A stretch of DNA of 64,000 bases from Deinococcus metalli (lineage in GTDB: Bacteria; Deinococcota; Deinococci; Deinococcales; Deinococcaceae), in contig NZ_JACHFK010000004.1 in the NCBI RefSeq assembly GCF_014201805.1, positions 124,001-188,000 of the forward strand. The letters run 5' to 3'. Position 1 is the first letter of the stretch; the number at the start of each line of letters is the position of its first letter. A program made the translations under genes and the position numbers. Shown piece by piece: positions 9,221 through 21,008 of this stretch. Under the pieces are notes generated by a model. It made no database searches and was not told the origin of the DNA. It saw nothing but the letters and a program-made list of their open reading frames with translations.

Positions 9221-10232
9221 GCCGCCCCCACGCGGTGGGCGCCAGGTCCGGGAAGCCGCCCGCCCACAGCGCCTCCACGTCCGCGTCCCGCAGGGTGTCG
9301 GTGGCGATCTTGCTGTAACTGCTGCCCTTGGCGCTGAAGAAGTCGTGGGTGGTCCCGCGGGTCCGGATGCCGTTGAGCACCACCGGATGCACCTCCTCGT
9401 CGGGGAAGGAGCGGGGCAGGCCCAGGTTGTCGGCCAGCACGTTGAAGTTGTACCGCACGAAGCGCGCGACCTCCGCCGTCAGGCCCACGTCCGCGTACAG
9501 CACGTCGGTGTACGCCAGCTCATTGCGGTAGAGGGTGTGCAGGGTCTCGTCGTACCACGCGAGCGCCTCGGCCCGCTGCGCGTCGGACAGGCCCGCGAAG
9601 GTCTCCTGCGCCAGCAGGGCCACGTACACGCCGTGCAGCGCCTCGTCGAGGATGATCAGGTTGAAGATCTCGCCCGCCGAGACCATCCGCCCCTGGCCAG
9701 CCAGGTACAGCGGATAGAAAAAGCCGCTGTAGAACAGCGCCGTTTCCAGCATGCACGACACCGTCAGCTTCTTCCACAGCCCCAGGGCCGTGGCGTCCGG
9801 ATCGTGGAACACACCCTGGATGAAGGTGATCTTGACCTGCAGGTGCGGCTGGGTGCCGATCCACGCGAAGACCTCGCGCTCCTGGGTGGTGGTCAGGAAG
9901 GTCTTGTTCATCAGGCTGTAGCTGCGGGCGTGGACGTCTTCCATCATGCCCTGAAACTGCAGCGTGGCCTTGCGGATGTGGCCGGCCACCACGCCGCGCA
10001 GCGTGGGCATGCCCACCTCGCCCTGCAGGGTGTCCAGTGCGTTCAGGCCCGCCGAGGCGTGCGTGTACGTCCAGCGCTCGGCGTCCGTCAGGGTCGCCCA
10101 CACCAGGGCGTCGTTCGTGAGCGGGATCTCTTCCGGGAACCACAGCTGCGACGTGTATTTCTCGTAGAACGTGGCCGAGAAGCTGTCCTCGGGTTCCGAC
10201 CAGTTGGTGGCGGTGAAGGTGGAGTGGGTCAT
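9213..10232 (-). CDS. nrdF: Class Ib ribonucleotide reductase small subunit NrdF, 339 aa
   Basis: Carries the dimetal-tyrosyl radical centre of the enzyme that makes deoxyribonucleotides. All expected residues are visible: Asp67 (ALDTLQ), Glu98 and His101 (MMEDVHARSYS), Tyr105 as the radical site in the same motif, Glu163 (MLETALFYSGF), and Glu197/His200 (LDEALHGVYV). The first four match the standard NrdF numbering. Together with nrdI next door this points to a manganese-loaded class Ib enzyme. It starts 34 bp after nrdE and overlaps the thioredoxin-like gene. Confidence 0.95.
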   Translation of the reverse strand: MTHSTFTATNWSEPEDSFSATFYEKYTSQLWFPEEIPLTNDALVWATLTDAERWTYTHASAGLNALDTLQGEVGMPTLRGVVAGHIRKATLQFQGMMEDVHARSYSLMNKTFLTTTQEREVFAWIGTQPHLQVKITFIQGVFHDPDATALGLWKKLTVSCMLETALFYSGFFYPLYLAGQGRMVSAGEIFNLIILDEALHGVYVALLAQETFAGLSDAQRAEALAWYDETLHTLYRNELAYTDVLYADVGLTAEVARFVRYNFNVLADNLGLPRSFPDEEVHPVVLNGIRTRGTTHDFFSAKGSSYSKIATDTLRDADVEALWAGGFPDLAPTAWGRHD

Positions 10233-10266
10233 AGGCCTCCAGGGCGCAGGGAAAGGGTGGGGCGGC

Positions 10267-12354
10267 CTACACGACGCAGCTGACGCACTCCGGCACGCCG
10301 GTCTTGCGCAGGCGGGTGTAGTACAGGGTCTTGAGGCCGCGGCGGTAGGCGTACAGGTAGTACGCCTGCAGGGTGCGGGTGGTGGCGCTGCTGGGCACGA
10401 ACAGCGTGCACGAGATGCCCTGGTCCACGTGGCGCTGCGCGGTCGCCACGGTGTCCAGCACGCGGCGCTGGTCCATGTCGTAGGCCTCCTCGTAGTACCA
10501 CTCGGTGCGCTCGCTCAGGTGCGGCATGGGGTAGATGGTGCGCGCCTTGTTGCTGGTGCGCGTCTCCACCCGTTCCGTGATGGGCATGATGCTCGCGCTG
10601 GCATGCGACACGTAGCTGATGCTGCCGGTGGGCGCGACCGCCATCACGAACGAGTGGGCCAGGCCGTGAGCTCGGATGTCCTGCACGAGCTGCTGCCACT
10701 CGGCGCGGGTGGGCAGGACGTGGCCAGAGAACAGGGCGGCGACCTCCGGGAACGTCGGCGTGAAGTCGCGCTCGAGGTACTGCGCGAAGTGCTCGCCCGA
10801 CTCGTAGCGGCTGCCCTCAAATCCCGTGAACACGAAGCCGGTGTCGCGCGCGATCTGCATGCTGGTCCGGCGGGCGTGATAGTGCACGGCCGCGAAGAAG
10901 ACGTCCACGAACTCCAATGCCTCGGGGCTGCCGTAGATGAGTTCCTGACCGGCCAGGAACGAGTGCAGGCCCATGGCGCCCAGGCCGACCGAGCGCATCT
11001 CGTCGTTGGCCCGCCGCACCGCCGGCACCTCCGCGATGCTGGTGGAGCGCGCCACGTTGTCGAGCATGCGCACCGCTGCCCCCACCACCCGCCCGATGTC
11101 GCCGCTGTGCATGGTCTGCTCGATCACCAGTGAGGCGAGGTTGCACGACACGTCCAGCCCGACGCGGTCCTCGTGCTCGCGGCCGTACGGGTGGAAATAG
11201 CTGGGCTGGGTGGGTTGCAGGATCTCCGAGCACAGGTTGCTCATCTTGATGGTGCCCACATTCGGGATCGGGTTGGCGCGGTTGGCGTGGCCCTCGAAGA
11301 GCAGGTAGGGGTACCCACTCTCGCCCTGCGTGACCGCGATCTCCTCCAGCACACGGCGGGCGGACACCCGCTTCTTGCGGATGCGCGGGTTGGCGGCCAG
11401 AGCGGCGTAGTCGCGCGTCCAGTCGATGTCCGCGAACTCCTGGCCGGTTTCCTGCCACAGAGAGTGCGGGTAGAACTGGCAGATGTCCTCACCGGACCGC
11501 ACCTTCTCGAGGAAGATGTCGGGGAGGGTCGCGCCCACGCTGAGGGTCTTGAGACGGGCGTCCTCGTCGGTGGCGATCTTCTTGGCGCTGAGGGTATCCA
11601 GAAAGTCCGCGTGCATCACGCTGAGGTAGATGGCGCCCGCGCCGGGCCGCTGCCCGGCCTGATCGGCGTAGCGCAGCATGTTGTCGAGCATCTTGGCGAC
11701 GCCCATCACGCCCTTGGTGACGTTCTGGATGCCGCGCAGGCTCTCGCCACGGGCGCGCAGGTTGCTGAGTTCCACGCCGATGCCGCCGCCGCCCTTGCTG
11801 AGTTCCGCCACGAACGACAGCGTCTTGGTGATCGAGTCGAGGTTGTCGGTGCAGTCCTGCAGCAGAAAACAGCTCACCAGTCGGCCGGTGTTCGCCTTGC
11901 CGGAGTTCATCAGCGTGGGCGTGGCCGGCGTGAAGGTCTGGGTCACGAGGTGGTGCACGAGTTCCAGCGCCTCCTCGACACTCTCCGAGCGCGCGAGGGC
12001 CGTGACGCTCAGGCGGTCCTCGTAGCGTTCCAGCCAGCGGGTGCGGTCCGGGGTCATGGTGGCGTACTCGCCGTAGAACTTCGACGCGCCCATGAACGAC
12101 TGGAAGCGGAAGCCGTAGCTGTAGGCACGGTCGAACACCGCTCGCACCTCGTGCGGGGCGTAGCGCTCAAACACCGCGGCGTCCCACACGCCCTGACCGG
12201 TCAGCGCACGGACCTTCTCCTCCAGGGTCGGGAATTCCACCGTGTTCGGATTGACTCTGTCCTGGAAGTACGCGCGCAACGCCTCGTGGTCGTGCTCGGG
12301 CTGCGCCACGGTTCCGGCGAGCACCCTGTTGTTCAGTTCGATCCAGCGTTCCAC
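10267..12354 (-). CDS. nrdE: Class Ib ribonucleotide reductase large subunit NrdE, 695 aa
   Basis: Catalytic subunit that reduces ribonucleoside diphosphates. The active-site cysteine pair is Cys162 (RLVSCFLL) and Cys404 (DVSCNLAS). The N-x-Cys-x-Glu motif is N373-L-C375-S-E377, and the C-terminal shuttle pair is CVSC at 690-693. The length is that of NrdE without the N-terminal ATP cone of NrdA, and there is no intein. Its start overlaps the end of nrdI by 22 bp. Confidence 0.95.
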   Translation of the reverse strand: MERWIELNNRVLAGTVAQPEHDHEALRAYFQDRVNPNTVEFPTLEEKVRALTGQGVWDAAVFERYAPHEVRAVFDRAYSYGFRFQSFMGASKFYGEYATMTPDRTRWLERYEDRLSVTALARSESVEEALELVHHLVTQTFTPATPTLMNSGKANTGRLVSCFLLQDCTDNLDSITKTLSFVAELSKGGGGIGVELSNLRARGESLRGIQNVTKGVMGVAKMLDNMLRYADQAGQRPGAGAIYLSVMHADFLDTLSAKKIATDEDARLKTLSVGATLPDIFLEKVRSGEDICQFYPHSLWQETGQEFADIDWTRDYAALAANPRIRKKRVSARRVLEEIAVTQGESGYPYLLFEGHANRANPIPNVGTIKMSNLCSEILQPTQPSYFHPYGREHEDRVGLDVSCNLASLVIEQTMHSGDIGRVVGAAVRMLDNVARSTSIAEVPAVRRANDEMRSVGLGAMGLHSFLAGQELIYGSPEALEFVDVFFAAVHYHARRTSMQIARDTGFVFTGFEGSRYESGEHFAQYLERDFTPTFPEVAALFSGHVLPTRAEWQQLVQDIRAHGLAHSFVMAVAPTGSISYVSHASASIMPITERVETRTSNKARTIYPMPHLSERTEWYYEEAYDMDQRRVLDTVATAQRHVDQGISCTLFVPSSATTRTLQAYYLYAYRRGLKTLYYTRLRKTGVPECVSCVV

Positions 12355-12758
12355 GTCATTCCTCCCGCGTGCACGTCATGCGGCCCATGCCGCTGCGCGC
12401 CGATCCACGACAGCACGCGCTGCCGGTCGGCGGCGCTGCCGCCCTTGTCCACCTTGGCGACCACCGGCACGCCGTACGCGGCCGCGATCACGTCCGCCGC
12501 GCGCGCGAAGTGCTGGCCCCAGTGGTACGACCCGCTCGCCACCACGCCGCGCAGCAGCGGCGCGTGCTGCTCCAGAAAAACCCGGGTCGAGTCCGGCATC
12601 TGGCCCCGGCCGAAGGTGTAGGTCAGCAGCAGGTACGGCTGCCCCGGCGCCGCGCTGTCCGGGTGCCGCACGTCCAGCAAGGGCGCGCCCAGCGTGGCCG
12701 CGAGGTCCAGGGCCAGCCGCCGGACATTGCCCGTCAACGAGTCGTAGGCCAACAGCAT
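12333..12758 (-). CDS. nrdI: NrdI flavodoxin-like protein, 141 aa
   Basis: Flavoprotein that supplies oxidant for assembling the Mn2-tyrosyl radical of NrdF. The FMN-phosphate loop reads YDSLTGNVRRLA at the N-terminus, and TYTFGRGQMPDS and GVVASGSYHWGQHFA follow the NrdI pattern. The ATG at 12758 was chosen because a GGAGG ribosome-binding site lies just upstream; an open frame extending to 12857 lacks family similarity. First gene of the operon, about 100 bp downstream of the riboswitch terminator. Confidence 0.92.
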   Translation of the reverse strand: MLLAYDSLTGNVRRLALDLAATLGAPLLDVRHPDSAAPGQPYLLLTYTFGRGQMPDSTRVFLEQHAPLLRGVVASGSYHWGQHFARAADVIAAAYGVPVVAKVDKGGSAADRQRVLSWIGAQRHGPHDVHAGGMTWNAGSN

Positions 12759-12861
12759 TCGTCCTCCAGGGCGCACGGCGCCCGCGTCCGCGTGGCCCGG
12801 CACCTCAAGCCAGGGGGCCACGTCGCCGGCGCGTTCCTCCACGCCGACCCGTTGCAATCAT

Positions 12862-12900
12862 CAAAAAAGACGTCCTGCGCGGCTGCGCGGCAGGGACGTG
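12862..12900 (-). terminator. Rho-independent terminator of the cobalamin riboswitch
   Basis: On the minus strand a GC-rich stem (GACGTCC-type arms around GCGCGGCTGCGCG) is followed by a run of six T. It lies between the cobalamin aptamer and nrdI, where an expression platform would be expected. No convincing minus-strand gene ends here, which fits premature termination rather than an ordinary gene end. Confidence 0.8.
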
Positions 12901-12969
12901 AACACACTCAGTTCGGCATGGCGGACACCCTTGGCTCCTGACGCGGGAGCAGCACGAGAAGGCGAAACT

Positions 12970-13125
12970 CCGCGAGGCGAGCGTTCGGACTGAAACCGTA
13001 GCGCGACTGTGCCGGACTGAGCCTGGCTCCGTGAGGAGGTGCAGGTGTGACCGGACTTCCCTCTGTTCCTGCGGAGGCTGTTCGGGGAACAGCGCCGTCA
13101 CTGTACACCATGTGGTAGGGGAGCG
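12970..13125 (-). promoter_or_regulatory. Cobalamin (B12) riboswitch in the nrdIEF leader
   Basis: Read on the minus strand, the sequence contains AGGGAAGTCCGGT (13050-13062), then TCCGGCACAGTCGCGCTACGG (about 12993-13013; the B12-box region corresponding to CCGG..G.TG.CGC.AC.GT), then CAGTCCGAA. These blocks come in the order and spacing of the cobalamin aptamer. GGTGT, near the start at 13105-13109, fits the upstream conserved element. The terminator at 12862-12900 and nrdI follow. B12 would be expected to switch off this B12-independent reductase, as reported for other bacteria that also own class II NrdJ. Aptamer limits are approximate. Confidence 0.85.
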
Positions 13126-13355
13126 CAGCACACACGCCAGATGTGGTGCCGGGGAGGCGGTGGGGGACGGACCCATGCTTCAGGTCAGGACGCCTCAGCG
13201 CGTCAGAAACGCCGTTGTCGTGCGCGCCAGTCTGCTCCAGGCAGCCCGGTCCCGCCCGCCACCCGGCATACTCGGGGGATGACGGTCGCCGCGGTGAGCC
13301 CCGGACTCTGCTTCTCCCGCCGGGGACGAAGTGGTCCAGGGAGGGCGCGTTCGTG

Positions 13356-14219
13356 ATGCAGCTGATCGCGTTCCAGCTCGTGAACAGCGTGGCATACGGC
13401 ATGCTGCTGTTCCTGCTCTCGGCGGGCTTCTCGCTGATCTTCGGGGTGGCGCGGGTCGCCAACCTCGCGCACGGGGCGTTCTACGTGCTGGGCGGGTATC
13501 TGGGCCTGAGCGTGACGCGGGCGGGCGGTCCGTTCTGGCTGGGCGTGCTGGCCGCCACGGCCAGCGGAGCGGCGCTGGGCGTGCTGGCTGAGCGGCTGCT
13601 GCTCGCGCGCGTGCAGGGCCAGCCGCTCCGGCAGGTGCTGCTCACGCTGGGGCTGACCTTCGTGGTGTCCGACGTCATCCGGCAGGTGTGGGGCACCGAC
13701 ATCCAGAGCGTGTCGCCGCCGGCGCCCTTCGAAGGGCCGGTCGCGCTGGGCGGCGTGCTCGTGCCCGCGTACCCGTTCGTGCTGATCGGGCTGGGCGTGG
13801 CGGTGTTCGTGACGATGCTCGCCGTGCTGCGCCGCACCCGCGCGGGCGCCATGATCCGCGCGGTGACGGCCGATCCCGTCATGAGCGGCACGCTGGGGCT
13901 GCCGGTCCGGCGGGTGTCGCGGCTGACCTTCGCGGCGGGCCTCGGGCTGGCGGCCTTCGGCGGCGCGGTGGGCAGTCCGCAGCTGGCCCTCACGCCCACG
14001 CTGGACAGCACCATGACGCTCCTGGCGCTCACGGTGGTCGTGATCGGCGGTCTGGGCAGCGTCGAGGGCGCCTTCGTGGCCGCGCTGCTGGTGGGGCTGG
14101 TCAGCGGCTTCGGGGCGGTGTACTTCCCGGCGCTGGTGCAGATCGCCATGTTCGCGTTGATGGTGCTGGTGCTCGCGCTGCGGCCACAGGGCCTGCTGGG
14201 CCGCCTGGAGCCCGCGTGA
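13356..14219 (+). CDS. livH: Branched-chain amino acid-type ABC permease LivH, 287 aa
   Basis: Membrane permease of the hydrophobic amino acid uptake family, with about eight hydrophobic segments. Family motifs include GFSLIFGVARVANLAHGAFY near the N-terminus and VVVIGGLGSVEGAF near the C-terminus. The ATG at 13356 follows an AGGGAGG ribosome-binding site; a GTG directly before it is an alternative. It heads a three-gene set with overlapping stops and starts. No periplasmic binding-protein gene is present in the window, so the substrate cannot be narrowed to amino acids, amides or urea. Confidence 0.9.
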   Translation: MQLIAFQLVNSVAYGMLLFLLSAGFSLIFGVARVANLAHGAFYVLGGYLGLSVTRAGGPFWLGVLAATASGAALGVLAERLLLARVQGQPLRQVLLTLGLTFVVSDVIRQVWGTDIQSVSPPAPFEGPVALGGVLVPAYPFVLIGLGVAVFVTMLAVLRRTRAGAMIRAVTADPVMSGTLGLPVRRVSRLTFAAGLGLAAFGGAVGSPQLALTPTLDSTMTLLALTVVVIGGLGSVEGAFVAALLVGLVSGFGAVYFPALVQIAMFALMVLVLALRPQGLLGRLEPA

Positions 14220-15139
14220 GCGTGCCGGCCACCGCACCCGCCGCGCACCTGCGCGTGCCGCGCCCCGTGCTGCTGGCCCTGGCAGGGGCGGCGCTCGTCA
14301 TGCCCCCGCTGCTGGGCGGCTACCCGCTGTACCTCGCCACAGAGGCGCTGTGCTGGGCGATCGCCGCGGCCGCACTGGACCTGCTGGTGGGATACGCGGG
14401 GCTCACACCGCTGGGGCACATCGCGATGTGGGGTCTGGGCGGATACGTGACCGCACTGCTCACACGCGCCGGCGTTCCTCTGCCGCTGACGCTCGCGGTG
14501 GCCGCGGCGAGCGCTGCTGTGTACTCCGCGCTCACGGCCCCGCTGGCGCTGCGGGCGGGCGGTCTGGGGTTCCTGATGCTCACGCTGGCATTCGCGCAGA
14601 TGCTCGCCTCTCTGGCTGCGAAGTGGACGGCTGTCACGGGCGGCACCGACGGCCTGACGTTCACGCCGGCCGTGGGCGGCACGCCGCTGTATGCGCTGAG
14701 CGTCGCCGCGCTGGCGCTGACGCTGTGGACGCTCACCCGCGTGACCCGCTCGCCCTTCGGCCGCGTGCTGGAGGCGATCCGGCAGAACGCGCCGCGGGCC
14801 CGCGCGCTGGGCTACCCGGTCCTCGCGTACCAGTTCGGAGCGGTGCTGATCGCGTCCGCGTTCATCGGGCTGGCGGGCGCGCTGGGCGCCGTGCACCGCG
14901 GCATCGTGACGCCCAGTGACGTCTTCTGGTTGCAGTCGGCGGTCCTCCTGATCATGGTGCTGCTGGGCGGTGCCCGCTCGCTGTGGGGGCCGGTGCTTGG
15001 TGCGGTGCTGTACACGGCCCTTCAGGCCGTCGTCAGCTCGCGCACCGACCTGTGGGCGGGCGCGGTGGGCGCGCTGCTGATCGCCGTGGTGCTGGCCGGA
15101 CGCGGAGGCCTGTGGTCGCTGATGCGCCGGGCGCCATGA
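14216..15139 (+). CDS. livM: Branched-chain amino acid-type ABC permease LivM, 307 aa
   Basis: Second permease of the same transporter. Its GTG start overlaps the livH stop (GTGA). The LivM signature is visible in DLLVGYAGLTPLGHIAMWGLG, in GLGFLMLTLAFAQM, and in the loop RSPFGRVLEAIRQNAPRARALGY that contacts the ATPase. Several hydrophobic segments span the whole length. The stop overlaps the ATG of the ATPase gene. Confidence 0.9.
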   Translation: MSVPATAPAAHLRVPRPVLLALAGAALVMPPLLGGYPLYLATEALCWAIAAAALDLLVGYAGLTPLGHIAMWGLGGYVTALLTRAGVPLPLTLAVAAASAAVYSALTAPLALRAGGLGFLMLTLAFAQMLASLAAKWTAVTGGTDGLTFTPAVGGTPLYALSVAALALTLWTLTRVTRSPFGRVLEAIRQNAPRARALGYPVLAYQFGAVLIASAFIGLAGALGAVHRGIVTPSDVFWLQSAVLLIMVLLGGARSLWGPVLGAVLYTALQAVVSSRTDLWAGAVGALLIAVVLAGRGGLWSLMRRAP

Positions 15140-16626
15140 CCGGCATGCAAGGCGGCATCTCTCTCCGGGCCGAGCGCGTCACCCGGCAGTTCGGGGGCGT
15201 CACGGCACTGAGGGACGTGAGCGTGGACGTGCCGCCAGGCCAGCGGCACGCGGTGATCGGTCCGAACGGCGCCGGTAAGAGCACCCTGTTCCGCGTCATC
15301 AGCGGCGAGCACCGGCCCAGCGCGGGCCGAGTCACGCTGGACGGCCGCGTGGTCAGCGGCCTGCCGCCGGAGCGAATCGCGGCGCTGGGCGTGGCCCGCT
15401 CGTTCCAGACCAGCAGCGTGTTCGACGAGGAGACCGTGCGGCACAACGTGATCCTGGCGCTGCTGGCCCACACGCCCCGCCGCCGGAAGCTGTGGCAACC
15501 TCTCGCGGGTCAGGGCGATCTCGCGGAGCGCGCCGACGACGTGCTGGCCCGCGTGAACCTGCTGGGCGCGGCGCCGCGCCGGGCGGGCGAGCTGCCGCAC
15601 GGCGCCAGGCGGCAGCTCGAACTGGCGATGGTGCTTGCCCAGTCGCCGCGCCTGCTGCTGCTCGACGAGCCCCTGGCCGGTCTGGACGGCCACGAGCGCG
15701 GCGAGGTGATGGCCCTGCTGCACTCCCTGCCGCGCGACGTGACGACCGTGTTGATCGAGCACGACCTGGCCTTCTGCCTGGAATTCGCCGACCACGTGAC
15801 GGTCCTCAGCAACGGCGAGGTGATCGCCACCGGCCCCCCGGAGCACATCCGCGCCGACGCGGCCGTGCAGGCGGCGTACGTCGGCGCCGCGCGGGGCGCT
15901 GACCGGCCGGCAGCATCACCCGTCGCCGCGCGGCCGCCGGTGCTGGATGTACAGGACCTGCACGCTGCATACGGCAGCGCCAGCGCCCTGAGCGGCGTGT
16001 CGCTGGACGTCCGGCCCGGCGAGGTGGTGGCGGTGCTGGGCCGCAACGGCATGGGCAAGACCACGCTGCTGACCACGCTGATGGGCTGGCGACGACCGAC
16101 GGGCGGGCACGTGCGCCTGGAGGGACAGGACGTGACCGGCCTGCCACCGGCCGCGCTCGCCGCGCGGGGACTGGCGCTGGTGCCACAGGGCCGCCGCATG
16201 CTGCCCGGCCTGACCGTCGCGGAGGAACTGAGTGTGGCCGCCCGGCCGGGACCGTGGACGCCCGAGCGCGTGTACGGCGTCTTTCCGCGCCTGCGCGAGC
16301 GGCAGCGGAGCGCCAGCACCACCCTCTCGGGCGGCGAACAGCAGCTGGTCGCCATCGGGCGGGCGCTGATGCAGAATCCGCGCGTGCTGCTGCTGGACGA
16401 ACCCAGCGAGGGCCTCAGCCCGGCCATGGTCTCGGCACTGCGGGAGGTGTTGCAGTCCCTGCGGGCCGGTGGAGAGACGATCGTGCTGGCCGAGCAGCAC
16501 CTCGACCTCGCGCTCGCGGTGGCCGACCGAGTGTATGTGCTGGAGCACGGCACGGTGGCCTTCGAGGGCGATGCCGCCCAGTTCGCCGGAGACCGGGCGA
16601 TGATACAGGCGCTGTTGGGGGTCTAG
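15136..16626 (+). CDS. Fused LivG-LivF ABC transporter ATPase, 496 aa
   Basis: Two complete ATP-binding cassettes in one chain. The first (about residues 8-250) has Walker A GPNGAGKST, a weak signature region LPHGARRQLELA and Walker B LLLLDEPLAGL, and is LivG-like. The second (about 265-496) has GRNGMGKTT, LSGGEQQLVAIGRAL and VLLLDEPSEGL, with HGTVAFEGDA near the end, and is LivF-like. In most bacteria these are separate 230-260 aa proteins. Here no stop or start separates them, and the linker is about 15-20 residues of low complexity. The ATG overlaps the livM stop. Confidence 0.9.
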   Translation: MTGMQGGISLRAERVTRQFGGVTALRDVSVDVPPGQRHAVIGPNGAGKSTLFRVISGEHRPSAGRVTLDGRVVSGLPPERIAALGVARSFQTSSVFDEETVRHNVILALLAHTPRRRKLWQPLAGQGDLAERADDVLARVNLLGAAPRRAGELPHGARRQLELAMVLAQSPRLLLLDEPLAGLDGHERGEVMALLHSLPRDVTTVLIEHDLAFCLEFADHVTVLSNGEVIATGPPEHIRADAAVQAAYVGAARGADRPAASPVAARPPVLDVQDLHAAYGSASALSGVSLDVRPGEVVAVLGRNGMGKTTLLTTLMGWRRPTGGHVRLEGQDVTGLPPAALAARGLALVPQGRRMLPGLTVAEELSVAARPGPWTPERVYGVFPRLRERQRSASTTLSGGEQQLVAIGRALMQNPRVLLLDEPSEGLSPAMVSALREVLQSLRAGGETIVLAEQHLDLALAVADRVYVLEHGTVAFEGDAAQFAGDRAMIQALLGV

Positions 16627-16647
16627 GGGCGCCCTCCCAAGGCGGTT

Positions 16648-16680
16648 CGCCGCCCACGAAGAGACCCACCGTGGGCGGCG
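16648..16680. terminator. Hairpin between convergent liv and ilvD genes
   Basis: A perfect 11-bp inverted repeat, CGCCGCCCACG at 16648-16658 and CGTGGGCGGCG at 16670-16680, with an 11-nt loop. It sits in the 70-bp gap between two convergent genes, where a bidirectional terminator is expected. There is no T-run on either side, so termination strength is uncertain. Confidence 0.6.
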
Positions 16681-16696
16681 GGCCGGCCAGGTCAGT

Positions 16697-18526
16697 TCAG
16701 ATGCTGCGGACGGCGCCGCGCGCCGCGCTGGTGGTCATGCTGGCGTACGCGCGCAGGGCGGCCGTGACCTTGCGCGGCCGCGCCTCGGCCGGGTGCCAGC
16801 CCACTTCCTGCTGCTTCTGGCGCCGGGCGGCGAGGTCGGCGTCGCTCACCGCGAGGTGGATGGTGCGGTTCGGGATGTCGATCTCGATGGTGTCGCCTGT
16901 CTCGACCAGACCGATGGTGCCGCCCTCGGCCGCCTCCGGAGACACGTGCCCGATGGACAGGCCCGACGAGCCGCCGCTGAAGCGGCCATCGGTGACCAGC
17001 GCGCAGGCCTTGCCCAGGCCCCTGGACTTCAGGTAGCTGGTGGGGTACAGCATCTCCTGCATGCCGGGGCCACCGCGCGGGCCCTCGTAGCGGATCACGA
17101 CGACCTCGCCCTCCGTTACGTCGCCGCCCAGGATGCCGTCCACCGCGGCGTCCTGCGACTCGAAGACGCGGGCGGTGCCGGTGAACTTCAGAATGCTGTC
17201 GTCCACGCCGGCCGTCTTGACGATGCAGCCGTCCTCCGCCAGGTTGCCGTACAGGACGGCCAGCCCGCCGTCCTGCGAGAAGGCGTGCTCAGCGCTGCGG
17301 ATCACGCCCATCTCGCGGTCAGTGTCCAGGGCCGTGTAGCGCCGCGCCTGCGAGAAGGCCAGTTGCGTGGGCACGCCGCCGGGCGCGGCGCGGTAGAACT
17401 CGTGCGTCGCCGCGTCCTGCGTGCGCGACACGTCCCAGCGGTCCAGCGCGTCCGTGAGGTTGTCCGCGTGCACCGAGCGCACGTCGGTGTTGAGCAGGCC
17501 CGCCTTCTCCAGTTGCCCCAGGATCGCCATGATGCCCCCGGCGCGGTGCACGTCCTCCATGTGCACGTCGTTCTTGGCGGGCGCGACCTTGCACAGCACC
17601 GGCACGCGGCGCGACAGCCGGTCGATGTCGGCCATGGTGAAGTCCACGCCGGCCTCGTGGGCTGCCGCCAGCAGGTGCAGCACGGTGTTGGTGCTGCCGC
17701 CCATGGCGATGTCCAGCGTCATCGCGTTCTCGAAGGCCTGGAAGGTGGCGATGTTGCGCGGCAGCACGCCCTCCTCGTTGCCGTCGTAGTAGCGCTTCGC
17801 CAGATCCACGATCACGTGCCCGGCCTGCTTGAACAGTCGCTGGCGGTCGGCGTGCGTGGCGAGCACCGAGCCGTTGCCCGGCAGCGACAGGCCCAGCGCC
17901 TCGGTCAGGCAGTTCATGGAATTCGCCGTGAACATGCCCGAGCACGAGCCACAGGTGGGGCACGCGGAGCGTTCCACGGCCAGCACCTCGTCGTCGCTCA
18001 CCGCGTCGTCGGCCGCGATCACCATGGCGTCCACGAGGTCGAGAGAATGCAGCGTGTCCTTCAGCAGGATCTTCCCGGCTTCCATCGGCCCGCCGGACAC
18101 GAACACGACCGGGATGTTCAGGCGCAGCGCCGCCATCAGCATGCCCGGGGTGATCTTGTCGCAGTTGGAGATGCACACCATCGCGTCGGCGCAGTGGGCG
18201 TTCACCATGTACTCCACGCTGTCCGCGATCAGTTCGCGGCTGGGCAGCGAGTACAACATGCCGTCGTGGCCCATGGCGATGCCGTCGTCCACGGCAATGG
18301 TGTTGAATTCCTTCGCCACGCCGCCCGCCGCCTCGATCTCACGCGCCACGAGCTGGCCGAGGTCTTTGAGGTGCACGTGCCCCGGCACGAACTGGGTAAA
18401 GGAGTTCACCACGGCGATGATCGGCTTCTGGAAGTCCCCGTCCTGCATGCCCGTCGCGCGCCACAGCGCACGGGCTCCCGCCATGTTGCGGCCTTCAGTC
18501 GTCGTTCTGGAGCGGTACGTCGGCAT
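16697..18526 (-). CDS. ilvD: Dihydroxy-acid dehydratase, 609 aa
   Basis: Iron-sulfur enzyme of valine, leucine and isoleucine synthesis that dehydrates 2,3-dihydroxy acids to 2-oxo acids. It follows the E. coli IlvD sequence closely: [34 protein letters not shown] and [17 protein letters not shown] carry the cluster and Mg-binding region. [21 protein letters not shown] near the C-terminus is the substrate-binding serine region. The ATG at 18526 ([20 protein letters not shown]) matches the family start; an 18-codon upstream extension does not. No other ilv genes are adjacent. Confidence 0.96.
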   Translation of the reverse strand: MPTYRSRTTTEGRNMAGARALWRATGMQDGDFQKPIIAVVNSFTQFVPGHVHLKDLGQLVAREIEAAGGVAKEFNTIAVDDGIAMGHDGMLYSLPSRELIADSVEYMVNAHCADAMVCISNCDKITPGMLMAALRLNIPVVFVSGGPMEAGKILLKDTLHSLDLVDAMVIAADDAVSDDEVLAVERSACPTCGSCSGMFTANSMNCLTEALGLSLPGNGSVLATHADRQRLFKQAGHVIVDLAKRYYDGNEEGVLPRNIATFQAFENAMTLDIAMGGSTNTVLHLLAAAHEAGVDFTMADIDRLSRRVPVLCKVAPAKNDVHMEDVHRAGGIMAILGQLEKAGLLNTDVRSVHADNLTDALDRWDVSRTQDAATHEFYRAAPGGVPTQLAFSQARRYTALDTDREMGVIRSAEHAFSQDGGLAVLYGNLAEDGCIVKTAGVDDSILKFTGTARVFESQDAAVDGILGGDVTEGEVVVIRYEGPRGGPGMQEMLYPTSYLKSRGLGKACALVTDGRFSGGSSGLSIGHVSPEAAEGGTIGLVETGDTIEIDIPNRTIHLAVSDADLAARRQKQQEVGWHPAEARPRKVTAALRAYASMTTSAARGAVRSI

Positions 18527-18589
18527 AACCGGTCGATTCTGCGCCAAGACGGCGTGGCTGGCGCCGAGGCGTCCAAACAATCGCGTGGA

Positions 18590-20974
<2,385 letters not shown>

Positions 20975-21008
20975 CGTGCCTCCATGGTAGGCGACCACCC
21001 CGCGGCGC

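Noticed and set aside
12908..13462. Minus-strand open frame of 184 codons upstream of nrdI
   Set aside because: It covers the cobalamin riboswitch, shows no protein family and has no ribosome-binding site.
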